Source of the DNA: Bog-756 sp049521915
GTDB lineage: Bacteria; Actinomycetota; Acidimicrobiia; Acidimicrobiales; RAAP-2
NCBI GenBank assembly: GCA_049521915.1
Contig: JBEKOI010000007.1
Location: 3,365-67,364, forward strand
DNA: 64,000 nucleotides
Direction of reading: 5' to 3'
The position numbers and the translations under genes are program-made. The notes beneath the pieces were generated by a model that was given only the letters and a program-made list of their open reading frames with translations, was not told the DNA's origin and did not search any database. Shown here piece by piece: positions 8,462-16,759 of this stretch (position 1 is the first letter of the stretch; every line of letters begins with the position of its first letter).

Positions 8462-8492
8462 TTGACAATCTAAGTTAGGTACACCTAATAAT
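8462..8492 (+). promoter_or_regulatory. Iron-box (IdeR/DmdR-like) promoter of the ferric-binding-protein gene
   Basis: TTGACA (8462-8467) is a consensus -35 and AATAAT (8487-8492) a near-consensus -10, 19 bp apart. Between and overlapping them lies CTAAGTTAGGTACACCTAA (8470-8488), which matches the actinobacterial iron-repressor consensus at about 15 of 19 positions and contains the inverted repeat TTAGGT-AC-ACCTAA. A repressor bound here would block the polymerase, giving iron repression. The -10 ends 5 nt before GTG 8498, so the transcript is probably leaderless. Confidence 0.75.
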
Positions 8493-8497
8493 AGTGC

Positions 8498-9565
8498 GTG
8501 GCCACATCGACTGACGGCGGGGCGGGGATTCGGCCGCCTCGGGGGCGACGCCTGCTTCCGGGCCTGGTCGCCCTGTGCCTGACCGGTGGCCTGTTGGCGG
8601 CATGCGGAGGCTCATCATCCGGGTCGGCCCAGTCGATCACCCTCTACAACGGCCAGCACGTGCAGACCACCGAATCACTGGTGGCCGGATTCGAGAAAGC
8701 CACAGGTATCACGGTCGACATCCGCAGTGGTGACGAGGACACCCTGGCCAACGAGATCGAGACCGAAGGGGCCCGGTCACCCGCCGATGTCATCTACACC
8801 GAGAACACCCCGGCCATCCAGTATCTGGCGGGCAAGGGATCGCTGGCCAAGGTGGACGCCTCGACATTGGCCAACACCCCGAGCCGGTACAACTCGCCCG
8901 ACGGCGACTGGGTGGGGGTGTCGGCCCGGGTCAGCGTGCTCATCTACAATCCCGCCCTCATCGCCCGGGGTCAGCTCCCCGCATCGGTGCTCCAGTTGGC
9001 CGACCCGCGCTACCGGGGAAAGCTGGCCCTCGCACCCGGCGAGACCGACTTCCAGCCCATCGTGACCTCGGTCGATCGCACCTACGGCGAAGCCGCGACA
9101 CTGAGGTGGCTCGAGGCGATCAAGGCCAACGCCGGGGGCAACACCTATCCGGACAACGAGACCATCACCGAGGAGGTCAATCGGGGAGCGGTGGCGTTCG
9201 GTGTGATCAACCAGTACTACTGGTACCGCCTGCGAGCCGAGATCGGCGCGTCGAACATGCGCTCCGACATCACCTACTTCGCCCCCCGCGACCCGGGGTA
9301 CGTGCTCGACATCTCGCCGGCTGCGGTGCTCAAGTCGAGCACCCATCAGGCTGCGGCACAGAAATTCCTGGCCTACCTCACCTCGACGCAGGGCCAGGAG
9401 ATCATCGCCCATTCGATCAGCTTCGAATACCCGATCGCCTCGGGGGTGACCACGTCCCAGCCCGAGACCCCGTTCCACCAGCTGCAGCCGAATGCCATCA
9501 CCATCGCCGAACTGGGTGACGGCTCGACGGCGATAGCCCTCCTGAAGCAGGCCGGGCTGCTCTGA
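8498..9565 (+). CDS. Iron(III) ABC transporter substrate-binding lipoprotein
   Basis: A 355-residue solute-binding protein of the FbpA/FutA type. A lipoprotein signal peptide ends in the lipobox LLAAC (Cys36). The mature part begins ITLYNGQHVQTTESLVAGFEKATGI, characteristic of ferric-binding proteins, and NQYYWYR carries the adjacent tyrosines that usually coordinate iron. GTG 8498 is chosen because the promoter -10 ends 5 nt earlier, leaving no room for a leader. The iron-box promoter and the fused permease downstream support ferric iron as substrate. Confidence 0.92.
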   Translation: MATSTDGGAGIRPPRGRRLLPGLVALCLTGGLLAACGGSSSGSAQSITLYNGQHVQTTESLVAGFEKATGITVDIRSGDEDTLANEIETEGARSPADVIYTENTPAIQYLAGKGSLAKVDASTLANTPSRYNSPDGDWVGVSARVSVLIYNPALIARGQLPASVLQLADPRYRGKLALAPGETDFQPIVTSVDRTYGEAATLRWLEAIKANAGGNTYPDNETITEEVNRGAVAFGVINQYYWYRLRAEIGASNMRSDITYFAPRDPGYVLDISPAAVLKSSTHQAAAQKFLAYLTSTQGQEIIAHSISFEYPIASGVTTSQPETPFHQLQPNAITIAELGDGSTAIALLKQAGLL

Positions 9566-9610
9566 TGCCCATGCCGGCCGGGCTCCACCCCGGATGAGCG
9601 TGGGCATCCG

Positions 9611-11218
9611 GTGACGGCGGACCCGACGACTGTGGCCGGCCCCGAACCTCCACCGACGACCGGTACCCCGGTCCCCACCCGCGGCGCCCGACGGCCGCGG
9701 ATCCTCCTCGCAGCCAGCACGGCCGTCGCCGTTGTCCTGCTGGTCCCACTGGTCTTCCTCGTCATCGAAGCCAGCGGGGCGGGTCTGTCCACCGTCATCC
9801 ACCTGATCTTCCGGCCGCTCACCGCCACGCTGCTGTGGAACACCATTCGGCTCACCGTGGTCGTCACCGTGCTCTGCGCCCTCATCGGCACCCTGGCCGC
9901 GTGGTGCGTCGAGCGGACCGATCTGCCCGGGCGGCGGATCTGGGCGGTGTTGGTGGTGGTCCCCTTCGCCATCCCGGACTTCGTGGTCAGCTTCGGATGG
10001 GCATCGCTGTCGACCTGGGTCCACGGCTTCCGGGGCGCGGTGCTGGTCATGACGTTGGCCGTCTATCCACTGGTGTACCTGCCCGTGGCCGCCAGCCTGC
10101 GGGGGGCAGATCCGGACCAGGAGGACGTGGCCCGCAGCCTCGGGAGCAGCCGGATCAACACCTTCTTCCGGATCACCCTCCGCCAGGCCCGGGGCGCCAT
10201 CCTCGGCGGCTGCCTCCTCGTGGCCCTGGTCATGTTGGCCGAGTACGGGGCCTTCGAGATCCTCGGCTATCAGACCTTCACCACCGAGATCTTCACCGAG
10301 TTCCAGGAGTTGTTCAACGTGCCGGCCAGCTGCGCCCTGGTGTTCGTCCTGGTGCTGTTGGGTCTGGTCGTGCTCGGAGCCGAGGCCATGACCCGGGACA
10401 AAGGGCGGGTCTCGCGCCTCGGCCCCCAGGTCCAGCGGGTGACCCACCGTCACCGGCTGGGCAAGGCCACCGTCCCGGTCCTGTTCGCATTCTTCGCGCT
10501 GGTCGGGCTTGCCCTCGGCGTGCCGGTCGGGTCGTGCATCTACTGGACATTCGAGGGAGGAGCCCATGCGCTGACCGGGGTCAGTATCGCCAGCGCCACC
10601 TGGCACACCGCCCTCTACAGCGGAAGCGCAGCCGCGCTGGCCACGCTGATGGCCCTGCCGGTGGCCCTGTTGGCCGTCCGCAATCCGGGGCGCCCGGTGC
10701 ACATGCTCGAACGCAGCACCTACCTCGTCCTGGCCATGCCCGGCATCGTGATCGCCTTCGCCCTGAGCTACTTCACGGAACGGTACGCCGTCTCATTCCT
10801 CTACCAGAGCGCTCCACTGCTGATCCTGGCCTACGCCATCTTGTTCTTCCCCCTGGCCCTCGTCGGGGTGAAGGCATCGGTGGCCCACGCGCCGGTGGGC
10901 CTCGAAGAGGTGGCACGATCGCTCGGCCTGACCCGCCTCGCCGTCCTGCGTCGGGTCACCCTCCCTCTCATCGGCCCGGGCCTGGCCGCCGCCTTCTCGC
11001 TGGTTCTCCTGGCCGCCGTCACCGAGCTGACCGCCACCCTCATTCTCGTCCCCACCGGCGTGCAGACCCTCTCCACCCAGTTCTGGGCCTACCAGCAGAA
11101 CCTCTCCTACGGCCAGGCGGCACCCTTCGCGCTGGTGATCATCGCCATCGCCGCCGTGCCCAGCTACGTGCTCGGGCGGTACTTCGACCGCCTGCCGGCC
11201 CGGGCGGCATCGACATGA
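9611..11218 (+). CDS. Iron(III) ABC transporter permease, two-domain
   Basis: A 535-residue inner-membrane permease with about 12 membrane segments in two homologous BPD_transp_1 halves, as in FbpB. Each half has its EAA loop for contacting the ATPase: EDVARSLGSSRINTFFRITL in the first and EEVARSLGLTRLAVLRRVTL in the second. The start is GTG 9611, 45 bp after the binding-protein stop, so the two genes are probably one transcription unit under the iron box. A single permease gene with a duplicated domain is normal for this family. Confidence 0.93.
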   Translation: MTADPTTVAGPEPPPTTGTPVPTRGARRPRILLAASTAVAVVLLVPLVFLVIEASGAGLSTVIHLIFRPLTATLLWNTIRLTVVVTVLCALIGTLAAWCVERTDLPGRRIWAVLVVVPFAIPDFVVSFGWASLSTWVHGFRGAVLVMTLAVYPLVYLPVAASLRGADPDQEDVARSLGSSRINTFFRITLRQARGAILGGCLLVALVMLAEYGAFEILGYQTFTTEIFTEFQELFNVPASCALVFVLVLLGLVVLGAEAMTRDKGRVSRLGPQVQRVTHRHRLGKATVPVLFAFFALVGLALGVPVGSCIYWTFEGGAHALTGVSIASATWHTALYSGSAAALATLMALPVALLAVRNPGRPVHMLERSTYLVLAMPGIVIAFALSYFTERYAVSFLYQSAPLLILAYAILFFPLALVGVKASVAHAPVGLEEVARSLGLTRLAVLRRVTLPLIGPGLAAAFSLVLLAAVTELTATLILVPTGVQTLSTQFWAYQQNLSYGQAAPFALVIIAIAAVPSYVLGRYFDRLPARAAST

Positions 11219-11354
11219 GCGATCCCGCCGCCGGTGCGGAGCCGCCGACCTGACCCTGCCGGCGGACCGAGGTCGGGTGCGCTGTACAGCATCGACCGGG
11301 GCATGGGATGCTCGCCCGGCGGGCGGTAAGTCGAGACGAAGAGGAGAGAGCGAC

Positions 11355-12173
11355 GTGTCCCAATCAGAAGGCCGGTCACCCGTTGACCTGGAGGTGCGCG
11401 ACGGTGTGGCCTGGATCACCCTGGACGATCCTGACAACGGCAACTCCTTTTCGGCCGAGAGCGTGGGCGCCTTGGCCCGGGCCGTCAACGCGGCACGGGC
11501 CGCCGAGGTCGGGGTCGTGGTGCTGTCGGCCCGCGGACCGGCGTTCAGCGTGGGTGGTGATCTGGGTGCGTTCGAACGCGCACCGGACCCCGGGGCCTAC
11601 GTCGATGACCTGGCCGAGGCCCTCCACCGCGTCGTCAGTGAGCTGACCCGGCTCGACGCCATCGTCGTCGCCGTCGTCCAGGGCATGGCCGCGGGCGCCG
11701 CCGTCCCGCTGGCCGCGGCTGCGGACATCGTGCTGGCCGCCGAGTCGGCGCGGTTCACCCTGGCCTACACGAAGGTCGGTTTGACTCCCGACGGAGGCAG
11801 CAGCTTGTTGGCCGCCTCCATCGGGCTGCACCGGGCGCTGTACCTGGCCCTGCTCAATCCGGTGCTCACCGCGGCCGAGGCGCAGGCCATGGGCCTGGTG
11901 ATGGAGGTCCACCCCGACGACGCCCTCGGACAGGCGGTCGAGGGCGTCGTGCGGCGCCTGTCCCGGGGGAGCCGGACGGCGTCGGCGGCGGCCAAGCACC
12001 TGCTCCGCGAGCAGGTGCTACCGGCACCCGAGACGGCCATGCGGCGGGAGACGCTGGCCATGCGGGCCGCCGCCGCTGGACCGGACGGGCGCGAAGGCAT
12101 TGCCTCGTTTCTGGCCAAACGGTCACCGGCATTCCCCTCGGTGGTCTCCGGCCCGACCGTCGCCGGCCGGTGA
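11355..12173 (+). CDS. Enoyl-CoA hydratase/isomerase family protein
   Basis: A 272-residue crotonase-fold protein acting on acyl-CoA thioesters. The oxyanion-hole region is AFSVGGDLGAF, and AAGAAVPLAAAADIVLAAESARFTLAYTKVGLTPDGG covers the second oxyanion glycine and the active-site loop. Asp in LTPDGG stands where PaaG-type isomerases carry their acid, so an isomerase resembling PaaG is at least as likely as a hydratase. GTG 11355 follows a GAGGAGAGAG ribosome site. No other fatty-acid or aromatic-CoA genes are adjacent, so substrate is open. Confidence 0.88.
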   Translation: MSQSEGRSPVDLEVRDGVAWITLDDPDNGNSFSAESVGALARAVNAARAAEVGVVVLSARGPAFSVGGDLGAFERAPDPGAYVDDLAEALHRVVSELTRLDAIVVAVVQGMAAGAAVPLAAAADIVLAAESARFTLAYTKVGLTPDGGSSLLAASIGLHRALYLALLNPVLTAAEAQAMGLVMEVHPDDALGQAVEGVVRRLSRGSRTASAAAKHLLREQVLPAPETAMRRETLAMRAAAAGPDGREGIASFLAKRSPAFPSVVSGPTVAGR

Positions 12174-12448
12174 CCGGGCGGCCGCCCGTGGGCGGTGCGG
12201 CCCCGGTAGCGGCGGATCCGATTCCCGGCTGAACCCGCCGCCGGTCGGTCCCCGGCCGACCCGTCAGGACACCGGGCGGCCCGTCAGGCCTCGGGGACGG
12301 CCGTACGATACGTTGTGTCGGCCATGGCCACTGAACCACGCCCAGGGGTGGTCCACGGACCGCTCTTGCGGAGACAGCGGAGGTTCCTGATCGTGCCGAA
12401 TCACGCCCGAAGAGGCCGGGTGGGACGGCGGATGCGGGCCGCCAGCCG

Positions 12449-14593
12449 ATGAGCGGACAAGTCTCTCCGGACGCACCCAAGCAGGGGACGACGCTCTCCT
12501 ACCTTCCCGCTCTCGACGGCATCAGGGGCGTGGCCATGATCGGGATCCTGGGCGTCCACGCGGGGATCTACCTGACCGCCGGAGGCTTCTACCTTCTCGA
12601 CAGCTTCTTTGCCCTGTCAGGGTTCCTGATCACCTCGTTGCTGATCGTCGAGTGGCGGAAGAGCGGCACCATCAAACTGAAGGTCTTCTGGGCCCGTCGG
12701 GCTCGGCGCCTGCTCCCCGCCCTGTTCGTCATGCTCATCGGCGTGGCCATCATCTACGGCCTGTTCGTGCCCGCGGGTACCTTTCCGACGCTCCGGGGTG
12801 ATGCTCTCTCGGCTCTCTTCTACTTCGCCAACTGGCACTTCATCGCGGCCGGCGACAACTATTTCGACCAGACCGCCCTCACCTCGCCCCTGATCCACAT
12901 GTGGTCACTGTCCCTCGAGGAGCAGTTCTACGTCGTGTGGCCGCTGGTGGTCCTGGGCATCTTCAAGATCTGGCGGTCGTTGCGGGTCCTGTTGGTCGTC
13001 TGCATCGTGGGGGTGTTCCTCTCCGCGCTCGAGATGGCATTCGTCTTCAACCCGGCGGACGTGACCCGCGTCTACTTCGGTACCGACACCCATGCCCAAT
13101 CCGTGCTCGTGGGAGCGTCATTGGCGGTGGGCCTGGCCATGTGGGCCGATCGCCGGCGCAAGGGTGCCGAGCAGGATTGGCAGGCTCGCACGCCCAAGGC
13201 CCGTTTCCTGCTGACGGCCATCGGTGTCGCCGGCATGGCCGGCACCGCCGTCCTCTGCATCACCGTCCACTCCGACCAGGCCTTCGCCTATCGCGGCGGG
13301 TTCCTGCTCGCCGCCATCGCCGCCTCCGCCGTGCTCCTCAGTGTGTCGTGTGCGCAGTCCTCGCCCGTGGCCAAGCTGTTGTCGTTCACCGTCTTCACCT
13401 ATGTCGGGCGGATCTCCTATTCCACCTACCTCTGGCACTTCCCGCTGTTCATCTTCATCAACCATGCCCGGACGGGACTCACCGGGTGGCCCCTGTTCGC
13501 CGTGCGGGTCGCCCCCACGCTGGCCGTGGCGTCGGCGTCGTTCTTCTTCGTCGAACGGCCCATCCGGCAGGGAACCTTCTTCACCTCGTTCCGGGTACGG
13601 ATCCTGACCGCCCCGGCGGCCGCCGTCGTGGTGGTGGCCATCGTCCTGGCCACCATGCCGGAAGCCGAGACCTTCGCCGGGGGGTCGGTCGCCTTGGGGG
13701 CCGTCCCCGCCACCCCGATCCAAGGCTCCGTTCCTGCCCCCTATCAGGCCAGCCCGGTCCGGGTTCTCCTCGTCGGGGACTCCGAAGCGCTGACGCTCGG
13801 GATCGGTCTCGGGGCCGCGGTGCGGGCCGATCCAGGGAAGTACGACCACCTGTACCTTCTCAACGAGGGGATCCTCGGGTGTGGCGTGGCCCAGGGGACG
13901 ACGGGTATCCAGGGCGATACGACGTTCGTCGTCGGGAAGCCGTGCACGCCGTACCCGCAGCGGGGCAATTGCCCCCCGGGAGGCGTCTTCGGTCCCCAGC
14001 AGAACGTCCCGTGCCAGGAGTGGACGGCAGCCTGGGCCGACTGGGTCCGTCAGCTGAAGCCCAACGTCGTGGTGCTGCTGGCCGGGGGCGGCGAGGTGCT
14101 CGACCGCGAGTTCGAGGGCCACATGACCAACATCCTCGATCCGGCCTTCGCCGCCTACGTGAAGAGCCAGTTGGAGAAAGCCGTTCGGATCGCCACCGCC
14201 GGGGGCGCCCGCATGGTGCTCATGACCAAGCCGTGCCAGAGCACCGGCGAACAGCCCGACGGGGAACCGTGGCCGGAGGACAGTTCCTCCCGCCAGGACG
14301 TCTACAACTCACTGCTCCGTCAGGTGGCCGCCGAGCACCCGAGCCGGGTCTACATCCAGGATCTCAACTCCTACGTCTGCCCCGGCGGCAGGTACGCCGA
14401 GGATCTGAACGGTGTGCCGGTGCGCGAGTCGGACGGAATCCATTTCCAGTACCAGGAGCCCGGTGTCGGTGGCGACTACCTGGCCCCCTCCATCCTCCCC
14501 TACTGGGTGGCGCTCGGCCACCTCCAGGAGGTACAGACGGGTGGGGCCAGCGTCGACGTGGGTGCCCTGCCGGAATTCTTCGCCCCGCAGTGA
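12449..14593 (+). CDS. OafA-type membrane acyltransferase with C-terminal SGNH domain (copy 1)
   Basis: A 714-residue protein. Residues about 10-400 form an acyltransferase-3 membrane domain with roughly ten helices: LDGIRGVAMIGILGVH opens it, FFALSGFLITSLL and HMWSLSLEEQFYVVWPL (catalytic His) follow. The C-terminal extracytoplasmic part is an SGNH/GDSL-like domain with nucleophile Ser445 in VGDSEA and the Asp662/His665 pair in DGIHFQ. Such proteins transfer acetyl or acyl groups to envelope polysaccharides or glycolipids. A close paralogue follows 30 bp downstream. Confidence 0.9.
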   Translation: MSGQVSPDAPKQGTTLSYLPALDGIRGVAMIGILGVHAGIYLTAGGFYLLDSFFALSGFLITSLLIVEWRKSGTIKLKVFWARRARRLLPALFVMLIGVAIIYGLFVPAGTFPTLRGDALSALFYFANWHFIAAGDNYFDQTALTSPLIHMWSLSLEEQFYVVWPLVVLGIFKIWRSLRVLLVVCIVGVFLSALEMAFVFNPADVTRVYFGTDTHAQSVLVGASLAVGLAMWADRRRKGAEQDWQARTPKARFLLTAIGVAGMAGTAVLCITVHSDQAFAYRGGFLLAAIAASAVLLSVSCAQSSPVAKLLSFTVFTYVGRISYSTYLWHFPLFIFINHARTGLTGWPLFAVRVAPTLAVASASFFFVERPIRQGTFFTSFRVRILTAPAAAVVVVAIVLATMPEAETFAGGSVALGAVPATPIQGSVPAPYQASPVRVLLVGDSEALTLGIGLGAAVRADPGKYDHLYLLNEGILGCGVAQGTTGIQGDTTFVVGKPCTPYPQRGNCPPGGVFGPQQNVPCQEWTAAWADWVRQLKPNVVVLLAGGGEVLDREFEGHMTNILDPAFAAYVKSQLEKAVRIATAGGARMVLMTKPCQSTGEQPDGEPWPEDSSSRQDVYNSLLRQVAAEHPSRVYIQDLNSYVCPGGRYAEDLNGVPVRESDGIHFQYQEPGVGGDYLAPSILPYWVALGHLQEVQTGGASVDVGALPEFFAPQ

Positions 14594-14623
14594 GCCGGAT
14601 CCGACGGTGCCGACGAGCTCGGA

Positions 14624-16759
14624 ATGGCTGCCCCGGACGCTGTTCGGAGTTGCAGTACGATCGCCAACGCTTCTGCTCGATCGGCGACTGAAAGCCGGGC
14701 TCAATCGGATGGCAATGCGGTGCTAGAGGGCGCTGTCCACGAATTCGACTCCACAGAGCGGTCATCTCCGCTCGACACCGATCCCACGGATACCGAGCCC
14801 GGGCATCACCGGCGCACGTCGGCACTGGACGGCATCAGGGCCTTCGCCGTCCTGGCCGTCATGGCGTACCACTTCGGGGTTCCGGGGACGAGTGGGGGAT
14901 TGCTCGGCGTGGACGTCTTCTTCGTCCTGTCAGGGTTTCTGATCACCTCGTTGATCTGCCGGGAGCTCCAGCAGACCAGGACGATCCGGCTGGGACGTTT
15001 CTGGGCCCAGCGGGCCCGCCGGCTCCTGCCCGCGCTGTTCGTACTCCTGATAGGCGTTGCCCTCTACGTCCACGTCTTCGCCGGCTCGATCGACCTGGCG
15101 TCCGTTCGTGGGGACGCCTTCGCCACGCTCACCTACGTCTCCAACTGGCGCTTCATTCTCTCGGACCAGGGGTATTTCGCCCTGGCGGCGGCACCCTCCC
15201 CCTTCCTGCACACCTGGTCGCTGGCCATCGAGGAGCAGTACTACCTGGTATGGCCACTCGTCGCACTGTTCGTGGCCCGACGGTGGGGAACCCGGAAGGT
15301 GGCTCTTGTGGCTGCGATCGGCGCGGCTGCCTCCGCCGTCCTGATGGGTTCGATGTACGTCGCCGGGTTCTCCATCGAGCGCCTCTACTACGGCACCGAC
15401 ACCCGTGCCCAATCGCTGCTCATCGGCTCGTTCGTGGGTGCCGTCGGCTCCCACGTCGGAAGCAGCTTCGACATCCTGCCCGGGAGTTGGACCGCGACGC
15501 GCTGGCTGCGCCGGCTGTGGACGTTGTCGGGGGTGCTCGGAGCCCTGTTCCTCGCCTGGGCGTGGCATGACCTCGTAGGGCAGGACGGCCGGCTGTACGT
15601 GGGTGGCTTCTTCTGTGTGGCCGTGGCCGCCGCGTGCGTCATCATCGCCTGTGTGACCTTCCCGGGCTCCGCGCTGGCCCGTTTCTGCTCGCTCGGCGCG
15701 CTGGTGTTCATCGGACGCATCTCCTATGGGCTCTACCTCTATCACTGGCCCCTCTACCTCCTGATCGATCACGCCCATACCGGCCTGTCGGGGATCTGGC
15801 TGCTCGGGGCCAGGCTGCTCACGACATTCGCGGTCGCCACCGTCTCCTTCTTCGCCATCGAAGAGCCGATTCGGACGAGAAGGATCTTGACCGGGCGGAT
15901 GGGACTGGTGGGAATGGGGACGGCCGCCGTGGTCGCCGCGCTGGCCCTCTTCCTGGCCACCGCGGCCCCCGCCACCCCCATCGGTGCCGTTCCCACCACC
16001 GGCGGGGCGTCGGTCGCGCAACGGCAGGCCCTCACCGCCGCCCATGCGTTCACGACCCGACCGATCCGCTTCCTGCTGCTGGGTGACTCGATTGCCCTGA
16101 CCCTCGGGGTGGGACTGGGGGTCCGATCCCAGCCCCGTTACGGAGTCCAGGTCAACGATCGGGGCACGCTCGGCTGTGAGCTCGACACGTTCGAGGTGAA
16201 CCTCTCGGGAGTCGTCGGGCCTGCGACACCGGGATGCACCCACTGGCGGACGGTGTGGAAGCAGTATGTGGACCAGGACCGGCCCGATGTCGTCGGGTTG
16301 TTGATCGGACGGTGGGAGGTCAGCGATCAGCTGTACCACGGGAACTGGGTTCACATCGGCCAGTCGGCGTGGGACGACCACCTCGCCTCCGAGCTCGACC
16401 AGGCCTTCGCTCTGCTCTCGGCCGGTGGTGCGAGGATCATCGTGTTCACGATGCCCTACGTCGATCCGCCGACCGAGGCCGCCAACGGGACGCCGTTCCC
16501 GGAGAACTCTCCCACCCGGGTGGCGGCATTCAACAAGCTCCTCCGGAGCGTGGCCGACAGACAGTCCCGACCCGTGACCGTCGTCGATCTCAACAAGATG
16601 CTCGATCCACACGGTGTCTATGAGCCTGACCTCGATGGCATCCAAGTGCGGTGGTCCGACGGGATCCACATCACCGAGGAGGGCGGAGAATGGCTCCAGC
16701 CACGCATCCTGCCCATCGTCGCCGAGCAGGGACTCGATGCCCGGGCGGGTGGGGCGTGA
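14624..16759 (+). CDS. OafA-type membrane acyltransferase with C-terminal SGNH domain (copy 2)
   Basis: Paralogue of the preceding gene with the same architecture: LDGIRAFAVLAVMAYH, FFVLSGFLITSLI and HTWSLAIEEQYYLVWPL with the catalytic His, then an SGNH domain with Ser489 in LGDSIA and Asp679/His682 in DGIHIT (numbered from ATG 14624). The conserved region starts near residue 66, so GTG 14720 is an equally likely start (679 residues). The stop overlaps the next start in GTGA (16756-16759), linking expression to the GH5 lipoprotein. Probably an envelope-glycan O-acyltransferase. Confidence 0.88.
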   Translation: MAAPDAVRSCSTIANASARSATESRAQSDGNAVLEGAVHEFDSTERSSPLDTDPTDTEPGHHRRTSALDGIRAFAVLAVMAYHFGVPGTSGGLLGVDVFFVLSGFLITSLICRELQQTRTIRLGRFWAQRARRLLPALFVLLIGVALYVHVFAGSIDLASVRGDAFATLTYVSNWRFILSDQGYFALAAAPSPFLHTWSLAIEEQYYLVWPLVALFVARRWGTRKVALVAAIGAAASAVLMGSMYVAGFSIERLYYGTDTRAQSLLIGSFVGAVGSHVGSSFDILPGSWTATRWLRRLWTLSGVLGALFLAWAWHDLVGQDGRLYVGGFFCVAVAAACVIIACVTFPGSALARFCSLGALVFIGRISYGLYLYHWPLYLLIDHAHTGLSGIWLLGARLLTTFAVATVSFFAIEEPIRTRRILTGRMGLVGMGTAAVVAALALFLATAAPATPIGAVPTTGGASVAQRQALTAAHAFTTRPIRFLLLGDSIALTLGVGLGVRSQPRYGVQVNDRGTLGCELDTFEVNLSGVVGPATPGCTHWRTVWKQYVDQDRPDVVGLLIGRWEVSDQLYHGNWVHIGQSAWDDHLASELDQAFALLSAGGARIIVFTMPYVDPPTEAANGTPFPENSPTRVAAFNKLLRSVADRQSRPVTVVDLNKMLDPHGVYEPDLDGIQVRWSDGIHITEEGGEWLQPRILPIVAEQGLDARAGGA

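Noticed and set aside
8777..10702. 641-codon minus-strand open frame
   Set aside because: Composition is Gly/His/Gln/Arg-rich with no recognisable fold, and it lies opposite the clearly coding iron-binding protein and permease genes.
12176..12187. GGGCGGCCGCCC palindrome after the enoyl-CoA hydratase gene as a terminator
   Set aside because: It is a perfect 12-bp palindrome without a loop or T-run, and is of a kind expected by chance at this base composition.
12901..14691. 596-codon plus-strand frame inside the first acyltransferase
   Set aside because: Arg/Gly/Pro-rich shadow of the acyltransferase, whose catalytic motifs are in the other frame.
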